Shown here: positions 1 to 6,664 of the stretch, piece after piece
How positions within the stretch are numbered: the stretch's first letter is position 1
Layout: each line of letters begins with the position of its first letter
NCBI GenBank assembly: GCA_964565665.1
Contig: CAZMFZ010000115.1
Location: 1-11,756, forward strand
Source: CAZMFZ01 sp964565665
Lineage (GTDB): Bacteria > Bacteroidota > Bacteroidia > Cytophagales > UBA9547
Length of the DNA stretch: 11,756 bases
Direction of reading: 5' to 3'
Notes under the pieces: generated by a model
Told to the model about the DNA's origin: nothing
The model's database searches: none
The model's input: only the letters and a program-made list of their open reading frames with translations
Position numbers and translations under genes: made by a program

Positions 1-759
1 GATAAAGTTGATGTTGTTACAGGTGGATTTCCTTGTCAAGCATTTAGTTATGCAGGAAAAAAGTTAGGTCTTGCCGATGCAAGAGGAACGCTGTTTTATG
101 AATTTGCAAGAGTTGTTAGAGAAGTAAATCCTCCAATTTGCATTGGTGAAAATGTACGTGGATTGCTAAGCCATGAAAACGGAAAAACATTGCAAGGGAT
201 GATTTCAATTTTAGATGAGATTGGCTACAATGTGGTTCCAGTGCAAGTTTTAAAAGCAATTAATTACAAAGTACCCCAAAAAAGAGAACGCTTAATAGTT
301 GTAGGGATTAGAAAAGATATTCAGTTACAATACGAATATCCAAAGCCTCACAAGAAAATTTACAATTTAAATGATGCTTTGAAAAAAGGTGGATTGTTTG
401 ATTGCGATGTTCCAAAATCAAACGGTACAAAATATCCCGAAAGTAAGATGGCGGTTTTAGATCTAGTGCCACAAAAGGGCTATTGGCGAGATTTGCCTTT
501 GGAAATTCAAAAAGAATTTATGGGTGGAAGTTTTTATTTGGGCGGTGGTAAAACTGGTATTGCAAGGCGTATTGGTTGGGATGAACCGTGCCTCACACTC
601 ACATGTAGTCCTGCGCAAAAGCAAACTGAAAGATGCCATCCAGAAGAAACTCGTCCTTTTACAGTTCGTGAATATGCCCGAATACAAACCTTTCCAGATG
701 ATTGGAAATTTCAAGGGTCAATGGCACAACAATACAAGCAAATCGGAAACGCCAAATAG
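1..759 (+). CDS. C5-cytosine DNA methyltransferase, partial at 5' end and shortened at 3' end
   Basis: This is the modification half of a type II restriction-modification system; it would methylate cytosine C5 in the target site using S-adenosylmethionine. Reading is open from base 1, so the N-terminus with SAM motif I lies outside. In the visible 252 residues: motif IV GGFPCQAFSYAGK with catalytic Cys12, motif VI ENVRG at 50-54, motif VIII QKRER at 93-97, a target-recognition stretch at about 140-217, and motif IX within 218-235 (RPFTVREYARIQTFPDDW). Motif X begins as QIGNA but stops at GNAK-TAG, where the family normally continues GNAVP plus about 10-20 residues. The 3' end overlaps the convergent endonuclease gene by 49 bases. 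That partner's family suggests a GGNCC-like target, which is inference only. Family assignment is firm; activity is doubtful. Confidence 0.93.
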   Translation, partial: DKVDVVTGGFPCQAFSYAGKKLGLADARGTLFYEFARVVREVNPPICIGENVRGLLSHENGKTLQGMISILDEIGYNVVPVQVLKAINYKVPQKRERLIVVGIRKDIQLQYEYPKPHKKIYNLNDALKKGGLFDCDVPKSNGTKYPESKMAVLDLVPQKGYWRDLPLEIQKEFMGGSFYLGGGKTGIARRIGWDEPCLTLTCSPAQKQTERCHPEETRPFTVREYARIQTFPDDWKFQGSMAQQYKQIGNAK

Positions 760-1499
760 TAGCTGTAATTTTCGAAAGTTATTTGGTCTAAAATGCTTCT
801 TCTAGAAGTTTTTATTTCCAATTTTATTTCTTCTAATGCAGAATTTGCTGCAACTTCTGCACTATTGTCGATTGATTTTAAATAGTCCTTGACAGCAATT
901 GGTAAGGATTTATAAAGTTGAAGCAATGCGTCCTCTTGTCCCGAAATCAAACCATAAAAACGGTCGCCTGAAATTTTATAAACCCTGCTGTGGCTGTATT
1001 TTTTTCCATTGATGTCTCCACTCCACAAATTACAAAAACTTCCTTTTGCTAAAATTTGAACCCAATAACATTTTGCTTTCTTGTAATCGTTTGCGTAACG
1101 AGCTAGCTTTTGAAACAAGGCTTCGTCTGCTCTGCTATTCATGGTATTGTGCTTGTTTTTTATTTCCGCAAACATAGTATTATCCTTAGCCTTAAAGTCA
1201 AAGCCACTTAAATTTCCAACTTCAAAATCTTTAATACCTCCTAAAACTTGTTCGTGAAATGTACCAATAGAATTGTTGATTGACTTGTCAATCTGTCGTA
1301 AAATTTCAGCTTGGATTAGGCTTTCCTCATCAATGTTATGGAACTTTGCGTCAAAAGTTAATTTGTTAGTGTCAACCTTATTGCTTCAAAAATTCTTTTT
1401 CGTGATGTTGTTCTTGGATTTTAAATAAGCCTTTTGCAAGGTAGAAATGCAACTCAGCAAGTGTTCATCAGAAATGAAGTTAACATATTTATTTTTCAT
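711..1499 (-). pseudogene. Eco47II/Sau96I-like type II restriction endonuclease, interrupted by in-frame TGA
   Basis: This is the restriction partner of the convergent methyltransferase. From ATG at 1499-1497 the frame reads MKNKYVNFISDEHLL... for 37 codons, meets TGA at 1388-1386, then continues in the same frame to TGA at 713-711. The part after the stop has the hallmarks I associate with the Eco47II family: KLTFDAKF, IGTFHEQVLGGI, GFDFKAKDNTMFAEIKNKHN, and CYWVQILAKGSF. The probable PD-(D/E)xK site is Asp101...Glu112-Ile-Lys114. The first ATG after the stop is at 1175 (MFAEIK) and would lose Asp101. The total reading of about 261 residues is near what I expect for the family. The last dozen residues (AFPICLYCCAIDP) are antisense to methyltransferase motif X and do not look native. 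A sequencing error at the TGA cannot be excluded. Family call is likely; interruption is directly seen. Confidence 0.82.
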
Positions 1500-1524
1500 C
1501 AAAAAAGTGTGGTTTTATAAGCAT

Positions 1525-1557
1525 CGAAGGTAGCTTTTTTGTTTCTTTTTCTGTCAA
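1525..1557 (-). promoter_or_regulatory. Candidate Bacteroidota-type promoter for the endonuclease gene
   Basis: On the minus strand, TTG (1557-1555) is followed after 22 bases by TACCTTCG (1532-1525), one mismatch from TAnnTTTG. It sits about 25 bases upstream of the endonuclease ATG at 1499. Spacing is at the long end of the usual range, so this is only a candidate. Confidence 0.3.
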
Positions 1558-1589
1558 CACTGATTATTTTTAGCTCAAAAGTTCAATTA

Positions 1590-1602
1590 TAGCCAGTGGC
1601 TA
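1590..1602. repeat. 13-bp perfect palindrome in the intergenic region
   Basis: TAGCCA-G-TGGCTA is a perfect inverted repeat around one central base, lying between the endonuclease gene and the coiled-coil protein gene. It could be an operator half-site pair, but no copy is evident elsewhere in the window and no regulator gene is present. Confidence 0.3.
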
Positions 1603-1628
1603 CATGGGTTTCAGACCTAAAAGATGGT

Positions 1629-1665
1629 TAATCACGCACCCCCCTTTATTATCAGTTGCGTGTTA
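1629..1665. repeat. Bulged hairpin with GTTATGG edge, possible cassette-boundary remnant
   Basis: TAA-t-CACGCA (1629-1638) pairs with TGCGTG-TTA (1657-1665). This gives nine base pairs with one extrahelical T and an 18-base loop that includes a run of six C. The right edge reads GTTATGG, loosely like the GTTRRRY core of integron attC sites, and the extrahelical base is also attC-like. The matching RYYYAAC core is not visible on the left. The structure is seen; the cassette interpretation is a weak inference. Confidence 0.25.
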
Positions 1666-1706
1666 TGGCACGATTGTTTGAACTAAAGGTTTATATCTGC
1701 AATTTC

Positions 1707-2147
1707 ATGAAAATATCACTATTAAATATCGCAATACTTGGCATGCTATCTTTTGCAGCCTACACAGCTTTAGCACAGCAAAATAGAAAAGTGGAGAAAG
1801 CAAGAAAAGAGGTAGCTGTAGCGAAAGAAAATTTGAGTGAGGCAAAAATAGATTCTGCGGCTGATTATCAACGCTTTAAGAAACAAGCCGAAAATCAAAT
1901 TATGGAAAACCAGAAGAAAATTGCGGCATTGAGAATGAGACGGTCAAACGACACCAAAGAAATAAAAATGAGGTACGACAAAAAATTATTGGAACTTGAC
2001 CAAAAGAATAATGTATTGAAACGAAACATCAAAAATACTGAGACGATAAAAACTGATAATTGGCAATCTTTCAAAGCAGGATTCAACAAAATAATGGCCG
2101 ATTTAGACAGAGATATTGCTTCTATTGCTTCAGATTCTACAAATTAA
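1707..2147 (+). CDS. Small secreted coiled-coil protein, function unknown
   Basis: I do not recognise a defined family. The ATG at 1707 is chosen because it places a clean signal peptide at the N-terminus: Lys2, a hydrophobic stretch at 4-22, and a type I cleavage site ALA|QQ after residue 23. A longer TTG start at 1656 would bury that signal. The mature part (about 123 residues) is almost entirely charged, Lys/Glu/Ala-rich helix, including KARKEVAVAKENLSEAK and a second helix around MENQKKIAALRMRR, consistent with a coiled coil. There are no membrane segments after the signal and no lipobox. It resembles small periplasmic stress-type coiled-coil proteins common in Bacteroidota, but that is resemblance only. 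It is 123 bases upstream of the OmpA lipoprotein on the same strand; no convincing terminator separates them, so co-transcription is possible. Confidence 0.75.
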   Translation: MKISLLNIAILGMLSFAAYTALAQQNRKVEKARKEVAVAKENLSEAKIDSAADYQRFKKQAENQIMENQKKIAALRMRRSNDTKEIKMRYDKKLLELDQKNNVLKRNIKNTETIKTDNWQSFKAGFNKIMADLDRDIASIASDSTN

Positions 2148-2270
2148 TTATCTCTACAAATAACCATTTCAAACCTGCTACAGGCCATTTTCCATTAACG
2201 CTTCGGTGTGAATGTAGCTCACTACTAACCAAGCTCATATTATTTCAAATTAACTTTAAATTATTTAAAC

Positions 2271-3110
2271 ATGAAAAAAAGTATTCAATTAATCGTTTCT
2301 CTATTTTTTATCAGTTGCGTAGTGTTTACAAACTGCGTACCCAAAAGACAATTGAAGATGGCACAATCTAAAATTGATAGGCTTAAAAAAGACAGTACTG
2401 CTACCCATAATTCGCTTACAGAAAGTAATTTGAAAGTAGATAATCTGCAAAATGAAAAAAAAGGCCTACAAAATGAAAAAGCAGGCTTGATAGATGAAAA
2501 AACAGGCTTACAAACCAAGAACACGAATATTCAAAAGGATTTGTACAACCTCTCAACTACATCAAACTTGACGATAGCCGAACAAGCCAAACGTCTGCAA
2601 AATCTACAAGGGCTGATACAAGCCCAAAGAGATGCCATAAATAAACTCCAAAAAACCATTGGCGATGCCTTGATAAATTTTAAGGCAGATGAATTGAGCG
2701 TAACAGTGAAAGATGGCAATGTATATGTGTCTTTAGAAGAAAAACTACTTTTCAAATCGGGTAGTGCAGATATAGATCCAAAAGGAAAACAAGCCTTGGG
2801 AAAGCTGGCAAATGTACTTAACAGCACTAAAGATGTAAGTGTGATGATAGAAGGCCATACAGATAATGTGCCTATTAAAAGTGTAAAATATGAAGACAAT
2901 TGGGCATTGAGTTCTGCCAGAGCATCGTCAATAGTGCGTATTCTCACCAAAGATTATGGTTTTGATGCTACACGAATTACTTCGGCAGGTAGGAGCGAAT
3001 TTCACCCTATTAAAACCAATGATACCGAAGCAGGTAAGGCAAGCAATCGCAGAACTGAAATTATCATTTCTCCAAACCTTACCGAATTGTACAAACTGCT
3101 CAACCAATAG
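2271..3110 (+). CDS. OmpA-family lipoprotein with coiled-coil stalk (peptidoglycan-binding)
   Basis: This outer-membrane lipoprotein probably links the membrane to peptidoglycan. Residues 1-21 form a signal sequence ending in a lipobox-like FTNC, so Cys22 is the likely lipidated residue; Cys16 (FISC) is an alternative. Residues about 30-130 are a long coiled coil containing three heptads of the pattern LQNEKxG at 59-79 plus a degenerate fourth at 80-86. Residues about 158-267 are an OmpA C-terminal domain: LFKSGSADID, then EGHTDN with Asp198, then LSSARA with Arg217, the Asp/Arg pair that contacts diaminopimelate in this family. The C-terminus ends with the usual NRRTEIII strand. Length of 279 residues fits this lipoprotein type. 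The gene stands 89 bases upstream of another OmpA-domain gene on the same strand. Confidence 0.9.
   Translation: MKKSIQLIVSLFFISCVVFTNCVPKRQLKMAQSKIDRLKKDSTATHNSLTESNLKVDNLQNEKKGLQNEKAGLIDEKTGLQTKNTNIQKDLYNLSTTSNLTIAEQAKRLQNLQGLIQAQRDAINKLQKTIGDALINFKADELSVTVKDGNVYVSLEEKLLFKSGSADIDPKGKQALGKLANVLNSTKDVSVMIEGHTDNVPIKSVKYEDNWALSSARASSIVRILTKDYGFDATRITSAGRSEFHPIKTNDTEAGKASNRRTEIIISPNLTELYKLLNQ
2445..2528 (+). repeat. In-frame 21-bp tandem repeat (heptads) in the OmpA lipoprotein stalk
   Basis: Three 21-base units (2445-2465, 2466-2486, 2487-2507) encode LQNEKKG, LQNEKAG and LIDEKTG, and a diverged fourth (2508-2528) encodes LQTKNTN. Each unit adds exactly one heptad, so gain or loss of a unit would change stalk length without breaking the frame. 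Confidence 0.75.
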
Positions 3111-3144
3111 CAATAATCCATATTAGTTATACTTCCTATTTTTT

Positions 3145-3179
3145 AGTTTCCCTTAGAAATTATAAGCTCTGGGAAAACT
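3145..3179 (+). other. Weak inverted repeat upstream of the PD40-OmpA gene
   Basis: AGTTTCCC (3145-3152) pairs with GGGAAAACT (3171-3179) with one bulged A across an 18-base loop. No T tract follows, so it is unlikely to be a terminator; it lies between the two OmpA-domain genes and could be a leader structure for the second. Confidence 0.25.
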
Positions 3180-3199
3180 TAATTTCTCTCCCTCTCCAC

Positions 3200-5251
3200 A
3201 TGAAAAATATAGCTTCTTTATTGTCAATCTTTATTTCACTTGCAATCAATGCTCAAAATATGCAATGGGCATACCGAGTACTTGAGGTTTCATCGGAAAA
3301 CAATGCAAACCGAAAATCGAAAGCTTATTCCGCAAAACAAGTACTTGGCAAGCCCAATGCCTTTCCAGCAGGAATAGATAATATCAATGCGTGGCAACCG
3401 AAAGGTAACAAAAATGAAGAGTTTATAAAAGTGGGATTTCTCACGCCAATAAAGGCAAAGCAAGTTGTAATAGCGGAGTCTTTTCATCCCGGCTTTATCA
3501 GTAAAATATTGGCCTATGATGCGCAAGGAAATGAAATTGAAATAGCCTCATACACACCAAAAGGCATTTCCGCCACAAGTCGCATACTCAATGTAAATTC
3601 TGTAGCACTTAATTTTTACGTTCTCGCTTTAAAAATTGTATACAAAACGGAAAAAGATATGCCAATCAATGTAGATGCTATTGGCATTTCTGAATCTGCC
3701 AAACCTTACAAATTTAAGCCCAACCCCAACGAAATCATCAAGTCGAACATGGTAGCGGTGCAGCTCGATTCAAATGTGAATAGCGACTATCCAGAAATGG
3801 GCCCATTGGTATCGCCCGATGGTAAAACTCTCTATTTCAGCCGTTCCTTCCATCCAAAAAATACCGATGGCGAGAAAGACAAAGAAGATATTTGGTATTC
3901 GCCTTGGCAAATGAAAACCGACAATTGGGGCGAAGCAAAAAATATGGGTTCGCCTATGAATAACAATGAACCCAATTTCATCAATTCTATTTCACCCGAT
4001 GGCAATACTATATTGCTAGGCAATGCCTATTTGCCCAATGGAAAAATGGGCAATGGAGCTTCACTTGCTCAACGCACTAGCTTGGGTTGGTCTATTCCAA
4101 AAACATTAAAAATTGAAGATGGAGGTAATAATTTAAGTCCTATGGTAAATTATTATCTCTCGAATAGTAGAAAAATATTGCTCATTTCGAGCAATCGTAA
4201 AAACGACAGCAAAGGAGAAAGAGATTTGTATGCCAGCTTTTTAAAACAAGACAGTACTTGGACAAAACCTCTCAATTTGGGCAAGAATATCAATAGTGAA
4301 GGCACAGAATCTGCTCCTTTTTTGGCTGCAGATGACAAAACACTTTATTTTACCTCCGATGGTTTTGAAGGCTACGGTGGCAGTGATGTATTTATAAGTC
4401 GCAGGCTTGATGATTCTTGGCAAAAATGGTCTGACCCTGAAAATCTCGGACCTATTGTAAATTCTTCACAAGATGAGTCGTATTTCACACTCAATGCTTC
4501 GGGAAGTAGGGTTTATTTCACTTCCCAAGTTAATGATGAAGGTGATATTGATATTTTCAAACTTGAACTTCCCAAATCTTTAAAACCACTACCTGTAATG
4601 CTCATTGCTGGAAAGGTGGTGAATAGCAAAACCAATGAATATGTGCCTGATGTAAAAATATTGTTTGAAAACTTGGCTACAGGAGTTGAAGTGGGAATTG
4701 CAGCTTCAAATTCTACTGATGGAAATTTCAAAATTATTCTCCCCTCTGGTAGCAAATACGGATATTTGGCAGAAAAACAAGGGTTTATATCCGTTCACGC
4801 CAATATCGACCTTACCAACATGAAGGAGTATGAAGAATACAGCAAAGATATTTATCTTACTCCCATAGAAGTAGGTCAAACTGTGGTTATCAACAATATT
4901 TTCTTTGATTTTGATAAATACGACCTTAAAAAAGGCTCTTTCTTAGAGCTGAATAGGCTGGCCGCTATTTTAAGTAAAAATCCGTCTATTCAAATAGAAG
5001 TTTCTGCCAACACCGACAACGTAGGCACAGAAGCTTACAACGACAAACTTTCGATAAATAGAGCAGATGCCGTAGCGAAGTATTTGACTGCAAAATCTGG
5101 TGCTGATAAAACCAGAATTGTATTGAAAAGCTATGGAGAATCGAACCCTATTGCCACCAATGCTACCGCCAAAGGTAGACAACTCAATAGAAGAGTACAA
5201 TTTAAAATATTAGCTACCAACAAAATTTCTGAGTCATCAATAGGAAAATAG
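3200..5251 (+). CDS. Exported discoidin-like / PD40 propeller / CRD / OmpA protein
   Basis: A large envelope protein of 683 residues with a signal peptide cleaved after INA (residue 18). Domain order: a discoidin/galactose-binding-like region (about 22-180; YSAKQVLGKPN, WQPKGNKNEEFIKVGF, ending NVDAIGIS); a PD40/TolB-type propeller (about 187-460) with blades marked SPDGKTLYFSR, SPDGNTILLGN, DDKTLYFTSD and GSRVYFTSQ; a carboxypeptidase-regulatory-like domain (about 467-540; IAGKVVNSKTNEYVPDV, STDGNFKI); and an OmpA domain (about 562-675; FFDFDKYDL, Asp606, LSINRA with Arg621, RQLNRRVQFKI). Propeller-CRD-OmpA order recalls the type IX secretion-associated protein PorE, but the N-terminal TPR of PorE is replaced and no lipobox is present, so I do not equate them. 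The usual EGH before TDN is SAN here. A strong terminator follows. Confidence 0.88.
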   Translation: MKNIASLLSIFISLAINAQNMQWAYRVLEVSSENNANRKSKAYSAKQVLGKPNAFPAGIDNINAWQPKGNKNEEFIKVGFLTPIKAKQVVIAESFHPGFISKILAYDAQGNEIEIASYTPKGISATSRILNVNSVALNFYVLALKIVYKTEKDMPINVDAIGISESAKPYKFKPNPNEIIKSNMVAVQLDSNVNSDYPEMGPLVSPDGKTLYFSRSFHPKNTDGEKDKEDIWYSPWQMKTDNWGEAKNMGSPMNNNEPNFINSISPDGNTILLGNAYLPNGKMGNGASLAQRTSLGWSIPKTLKIEDGGNNLSPMVNYYLSNSRKILLISSNRKNDSKGERDLYASFLKQDSTWTKPLNLGKNINSEGTESAPFLAADDKTLYFTSDGFEGYGGSDVFISRRLDDSWQKWSDPENLGPIVNSSQDESYFTLNASGSRVYFTSQVNDEGDIDIFKLELPKSLKPLPVMLIAGKVVNSKTNEYVPDVKILFENLATGVEVGIAASNSTDGNFKIILPSGSKYGYLAEKQGFISVHANIDLTNMKEYEEYSKDIYLTPIEVGQTVVINNIFFDFDKYDLKKGSFLELNRLAAILSKNPSIQIEVSANTDNVGTEAYNDKLSINRADAVAKYLTAKSGADKTRIVLKSYGESNPIATNATAKGRQLNRRVQFKILATNKISESSIGK

Positions 5252-5275
5252 GAGTTTAGAGGTTTCTTTATTTTT

Positions 5276-5315
5276 ATGCCATAATTGCAATTTTTGCATT
5301 TGTGGCATTTTTTTT
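5276..5315 (+). terminator. Rho-independent terminator after the PD40-OmpA gene
   Basis: A 15-position stem, 5276-5290 against 5294-5308, has one T-G wobble and one mismatch, a TTT loop, and ATGCCA/TGGCAT at the base. Seven T residues follow immediately. It starts 24 bases past the TAG stop and separates the envelope genes from dapA. Confidence 0.85.
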
Positions 5316-5407
5316 CTACTACTATGAATTAGGGTACTTATAAATAATTCCACGACCCAATTCCGTAGTATTAATTATTTCGCCAAATTGCACACCCAAA
5401 TTTCTGA

Positions 5408-6283
5408 ATGATGAATCCAAAGTTTTACGGCACAGGTGTAGCCTTAATTACACCATTTAATGAAGATTTTAGTATTGACTTTATATCGCTAGAAAAAGTA
5501 ATACAACACGTTACAAAAGGGGGGTTAGATTATTTGGTAGTTTTGGGCACTACAGGCGAAACCTCCACACTTACCTTAAATGAGAAAAAGGAAATACTTG
5601 AGTTTGTAAAAACACATAATCCCCAAAAACTACCTATCGTATATGGCTTAGGAGGAAATAATACACAAGAGTTAGTAGAAAAATGTGGAGAAATAGATTT
5701 TAATGGGGTTGATGGCATTCTTTCTGTAAGTCCATACTACAACAAACCTAGTCAGGAAGGGCTTTTTAGGCATTATTCAGCCTTGGCAGATGCGTGTCCG
5801 GTACCTGTTATTATGTACAATATTCCGGGCAGAACGGGCTCTAATATGGCCGCTGATACCACTTTACGCCTGGCCAATCATAAAAATATAATTGGTATAA
5901 AAGAAGCCTCAGGTGATTTAGCTCAATCTATCGACATAGCCAAAAACAAACCCAGTGGATTTTTAATAATTGGTGGTGATGATATACTTACCGTACCTAT
6001 GATTGCAATTGGTGGCGTTGGGGCTATTTCGGCTATATCAAATGTATTTCCTGATATTACCTCAAAAATGGCTAATTATGCGCTCGCTTCCGATTTTCCA
6101 AAGGCCAATGAAGAATTGCATAAATTTTGCCATTACAACAAATTGTTTTTTGAAGAGGGCAATCCTGTAGGTGTAAAGGCCATGCTGGAAATAATGGGCT
6201 TGTGTAGCTCAGTAGTTCGTTTGCCCTTAGTAAGAGCTTCTGATGCCTTAATCGCAAAGCTCACAGAAGCATATAAAAAATAA
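5408..6283 (+). CDS. dapA: 4-hydroxy-tetrahydrodipicolinate synthase (DapA)
   Basis: DapA condenses pyruvate with aspartate semialdehyde, the first committed step to diaminopimelate and lysine, in the cytoplasm. The 291-residue length is normal. All key residues align with E. coli DapA at an offset of four: Thr48/Thr49 in GTTGET, Tyr111 in SPYYNKPSQEG, Tyr137 and Arg142 in MYNIPGRTG, and the Schiff-base Lys165 in GIKEASGD. The glycine-rich GGVGAISAISN segment near 202-212 is also present. Two consecutive ATGs (5408 and 5411) are possible starts and differ by one residue. The gene is preceded by the terminator at 5276-5315 and followed directly by another, so it is probably transcribed alone. 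In the 92 bases upstream of it I see no confident promoter or lysine riboswitch. Confidence 0.97.
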   Translation: MMNPKFYGTGVALITPFNEDFSIDFISLEKVIQHVTKGGLDYLVVLGTTGETSTLTLNEKKEILEFVKTHNPQKLPIVYGLGGNNTQELVEKCGEIDFNGVDGILSVSPYYNKPSQEGLFRHYSALADACPVPVIMYNIPGRTGSNMAADTTLRLANHKNIIGIKEASGDLAQSIDIAKNKPSGFLIIGGDDILTVPMIAIGGVGAISAISNVFPDITSKMANYALASDFPKANEELHKFCHYNKLFFEEGNPVGVKAMLEIMGLCSSVVRLPLVRASDALIAKLTEAYKK

Positions 6284-6311
6284 AAGCGTCCGAAGACGCT
6301 TTATATTTTTT
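6275..6311. terminator. Bidirectional terminator between dapA and the Hc1-like gene
   Basis: AAAGCGTC (6283-6290) and GACGCTTT (6295-6302) form a perfect 8-bp stem with a 4-base loop. On the minus strand the loop is UUCG closed by C-G, an exceptionally stable tetraloop. T tracts lie on both sides: 6306-6311 for the plus strand, and 6280-6275 (A run on plus) for the minus strand. The stem overlaps the last base of the dapA stop codon. Confidence 0.88.
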
Positions 6312-6335
6312 GTAACAAAAAGTAAAAAATAAAAC

Positions 6336-6518
6336 TTATTTCGGAGCTTCATTTTTAACGTTTTGAACTTCCGTTCTAATATCCTGTGCTAAGATTTTCA
6401 AGTCTTGCATACCTTTTCTTACGCGGGTACCGGCTGCTTGGTTGGCTTTGTCATAGAACTTGTCAAAATCTCCTTCAAGAGATAAAATTAGACTTTTGAT
6501 TTCTTCAAATCTTTTCAT
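6336..6518 (-). CDS. Hc1-like histone H1-type small DNA-binding protein
   Basis: A 60-residue basic protein beginning MKRFEEIKSLILSLEGDF and continuing KFYDKANQAAGTRVRKGMQD, a pattern I recognise from the short histone H1/Hc1-like proteins of Bacteroidota. In that family the role is assumed to be nucleoid binding, but it is poorly tested. No membrane segment or signal is present; the chain is predicted helical with Lys/Arg spread through 36-55. It runs convergently to dapA and shares its terminator. The PLP enzyme gene lies 146 bases upstream on the same strand; a candidate promoter at 6576-6605 suggests separate transcription. The family call rests on recalled sequence similarity. Confidence 0.85.
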   Translation of the reverse strand: MKRFEEIKSLILSLEGDFDKFYDKANQAAGTRVRKGMQDLKILAQDIRTEVQNVKNEAPK

Positions 6519-6575
6519 TAGATTATAATATTAAGGTTTATTAAAAGAACTTATATGTAAATGCTTTTGATGCGA

Positions 6576-6605
6576 CTAAAATAGGTATTAAATGGTTTCA
6601 ACCAA
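6576..6605 (-). promoter_or_regulatory. Candidate promoter of the Hc1-like gene
   Basis: On the minus strand TTG (6605-6603) precedes TATTTTAG (6583-6576) by 19 bases. The second element differs from TAnnTTTG at one position. It would give a 5' leader of roughly 50 bases before the ATG at 6518. Confidence 0.4.
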
Positions 6606-6664
6606 AATTTTATTGCTAAAATTTAATTTTTTGTTACATTTCACAGTGAAACTAAAGGTTATTT

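Noticed and set aside
1386..1388. TGA read through as an amino acid (alternative code or recoding)
   Set aside because: The same frame ends in TGA at 713-711, the other genes end in TAA or TAG, and no recoding structure is visible. A mutation or error is simpler.
1692..1699. TATATCTG as promoter element for the coiled-coil protein gene
   Set aside because: It is only seven bases before the ATG, and the nearest upstream TTG gives about 15 bases of spacing, too short.
2531..2950. Long open frame antisense to the OmpA lipoprotein
   Set aside because: It lies entirely inside a gene with clear domains on the other strand, and its translation shows no recognisable motif; it is a coding shadow.
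5316..5407. Lysine riboswitch or promoter ahead of dapA
   Set aside because: The region is too short and shows none of the conserved stems of a lysine riboswitch, and no TTG/TAnnTTTG pair fits.
6605..6624. AAATTTTA-TTGC-TAAAATTT hairpin as terminator
   Set aside because: Pure A/T stem of low stability, facing no plus-strand gene, and without a T tract on the minus side where one would be needed.
6639..6651. TTTCAC-A-GTGAAA palindrome after the PLP enzyme gene
   Set aside because: A one-base centre leaves almost no workable RNA loop and no T run follows directly on the minus strand; I could not support it as a terminator or operator.
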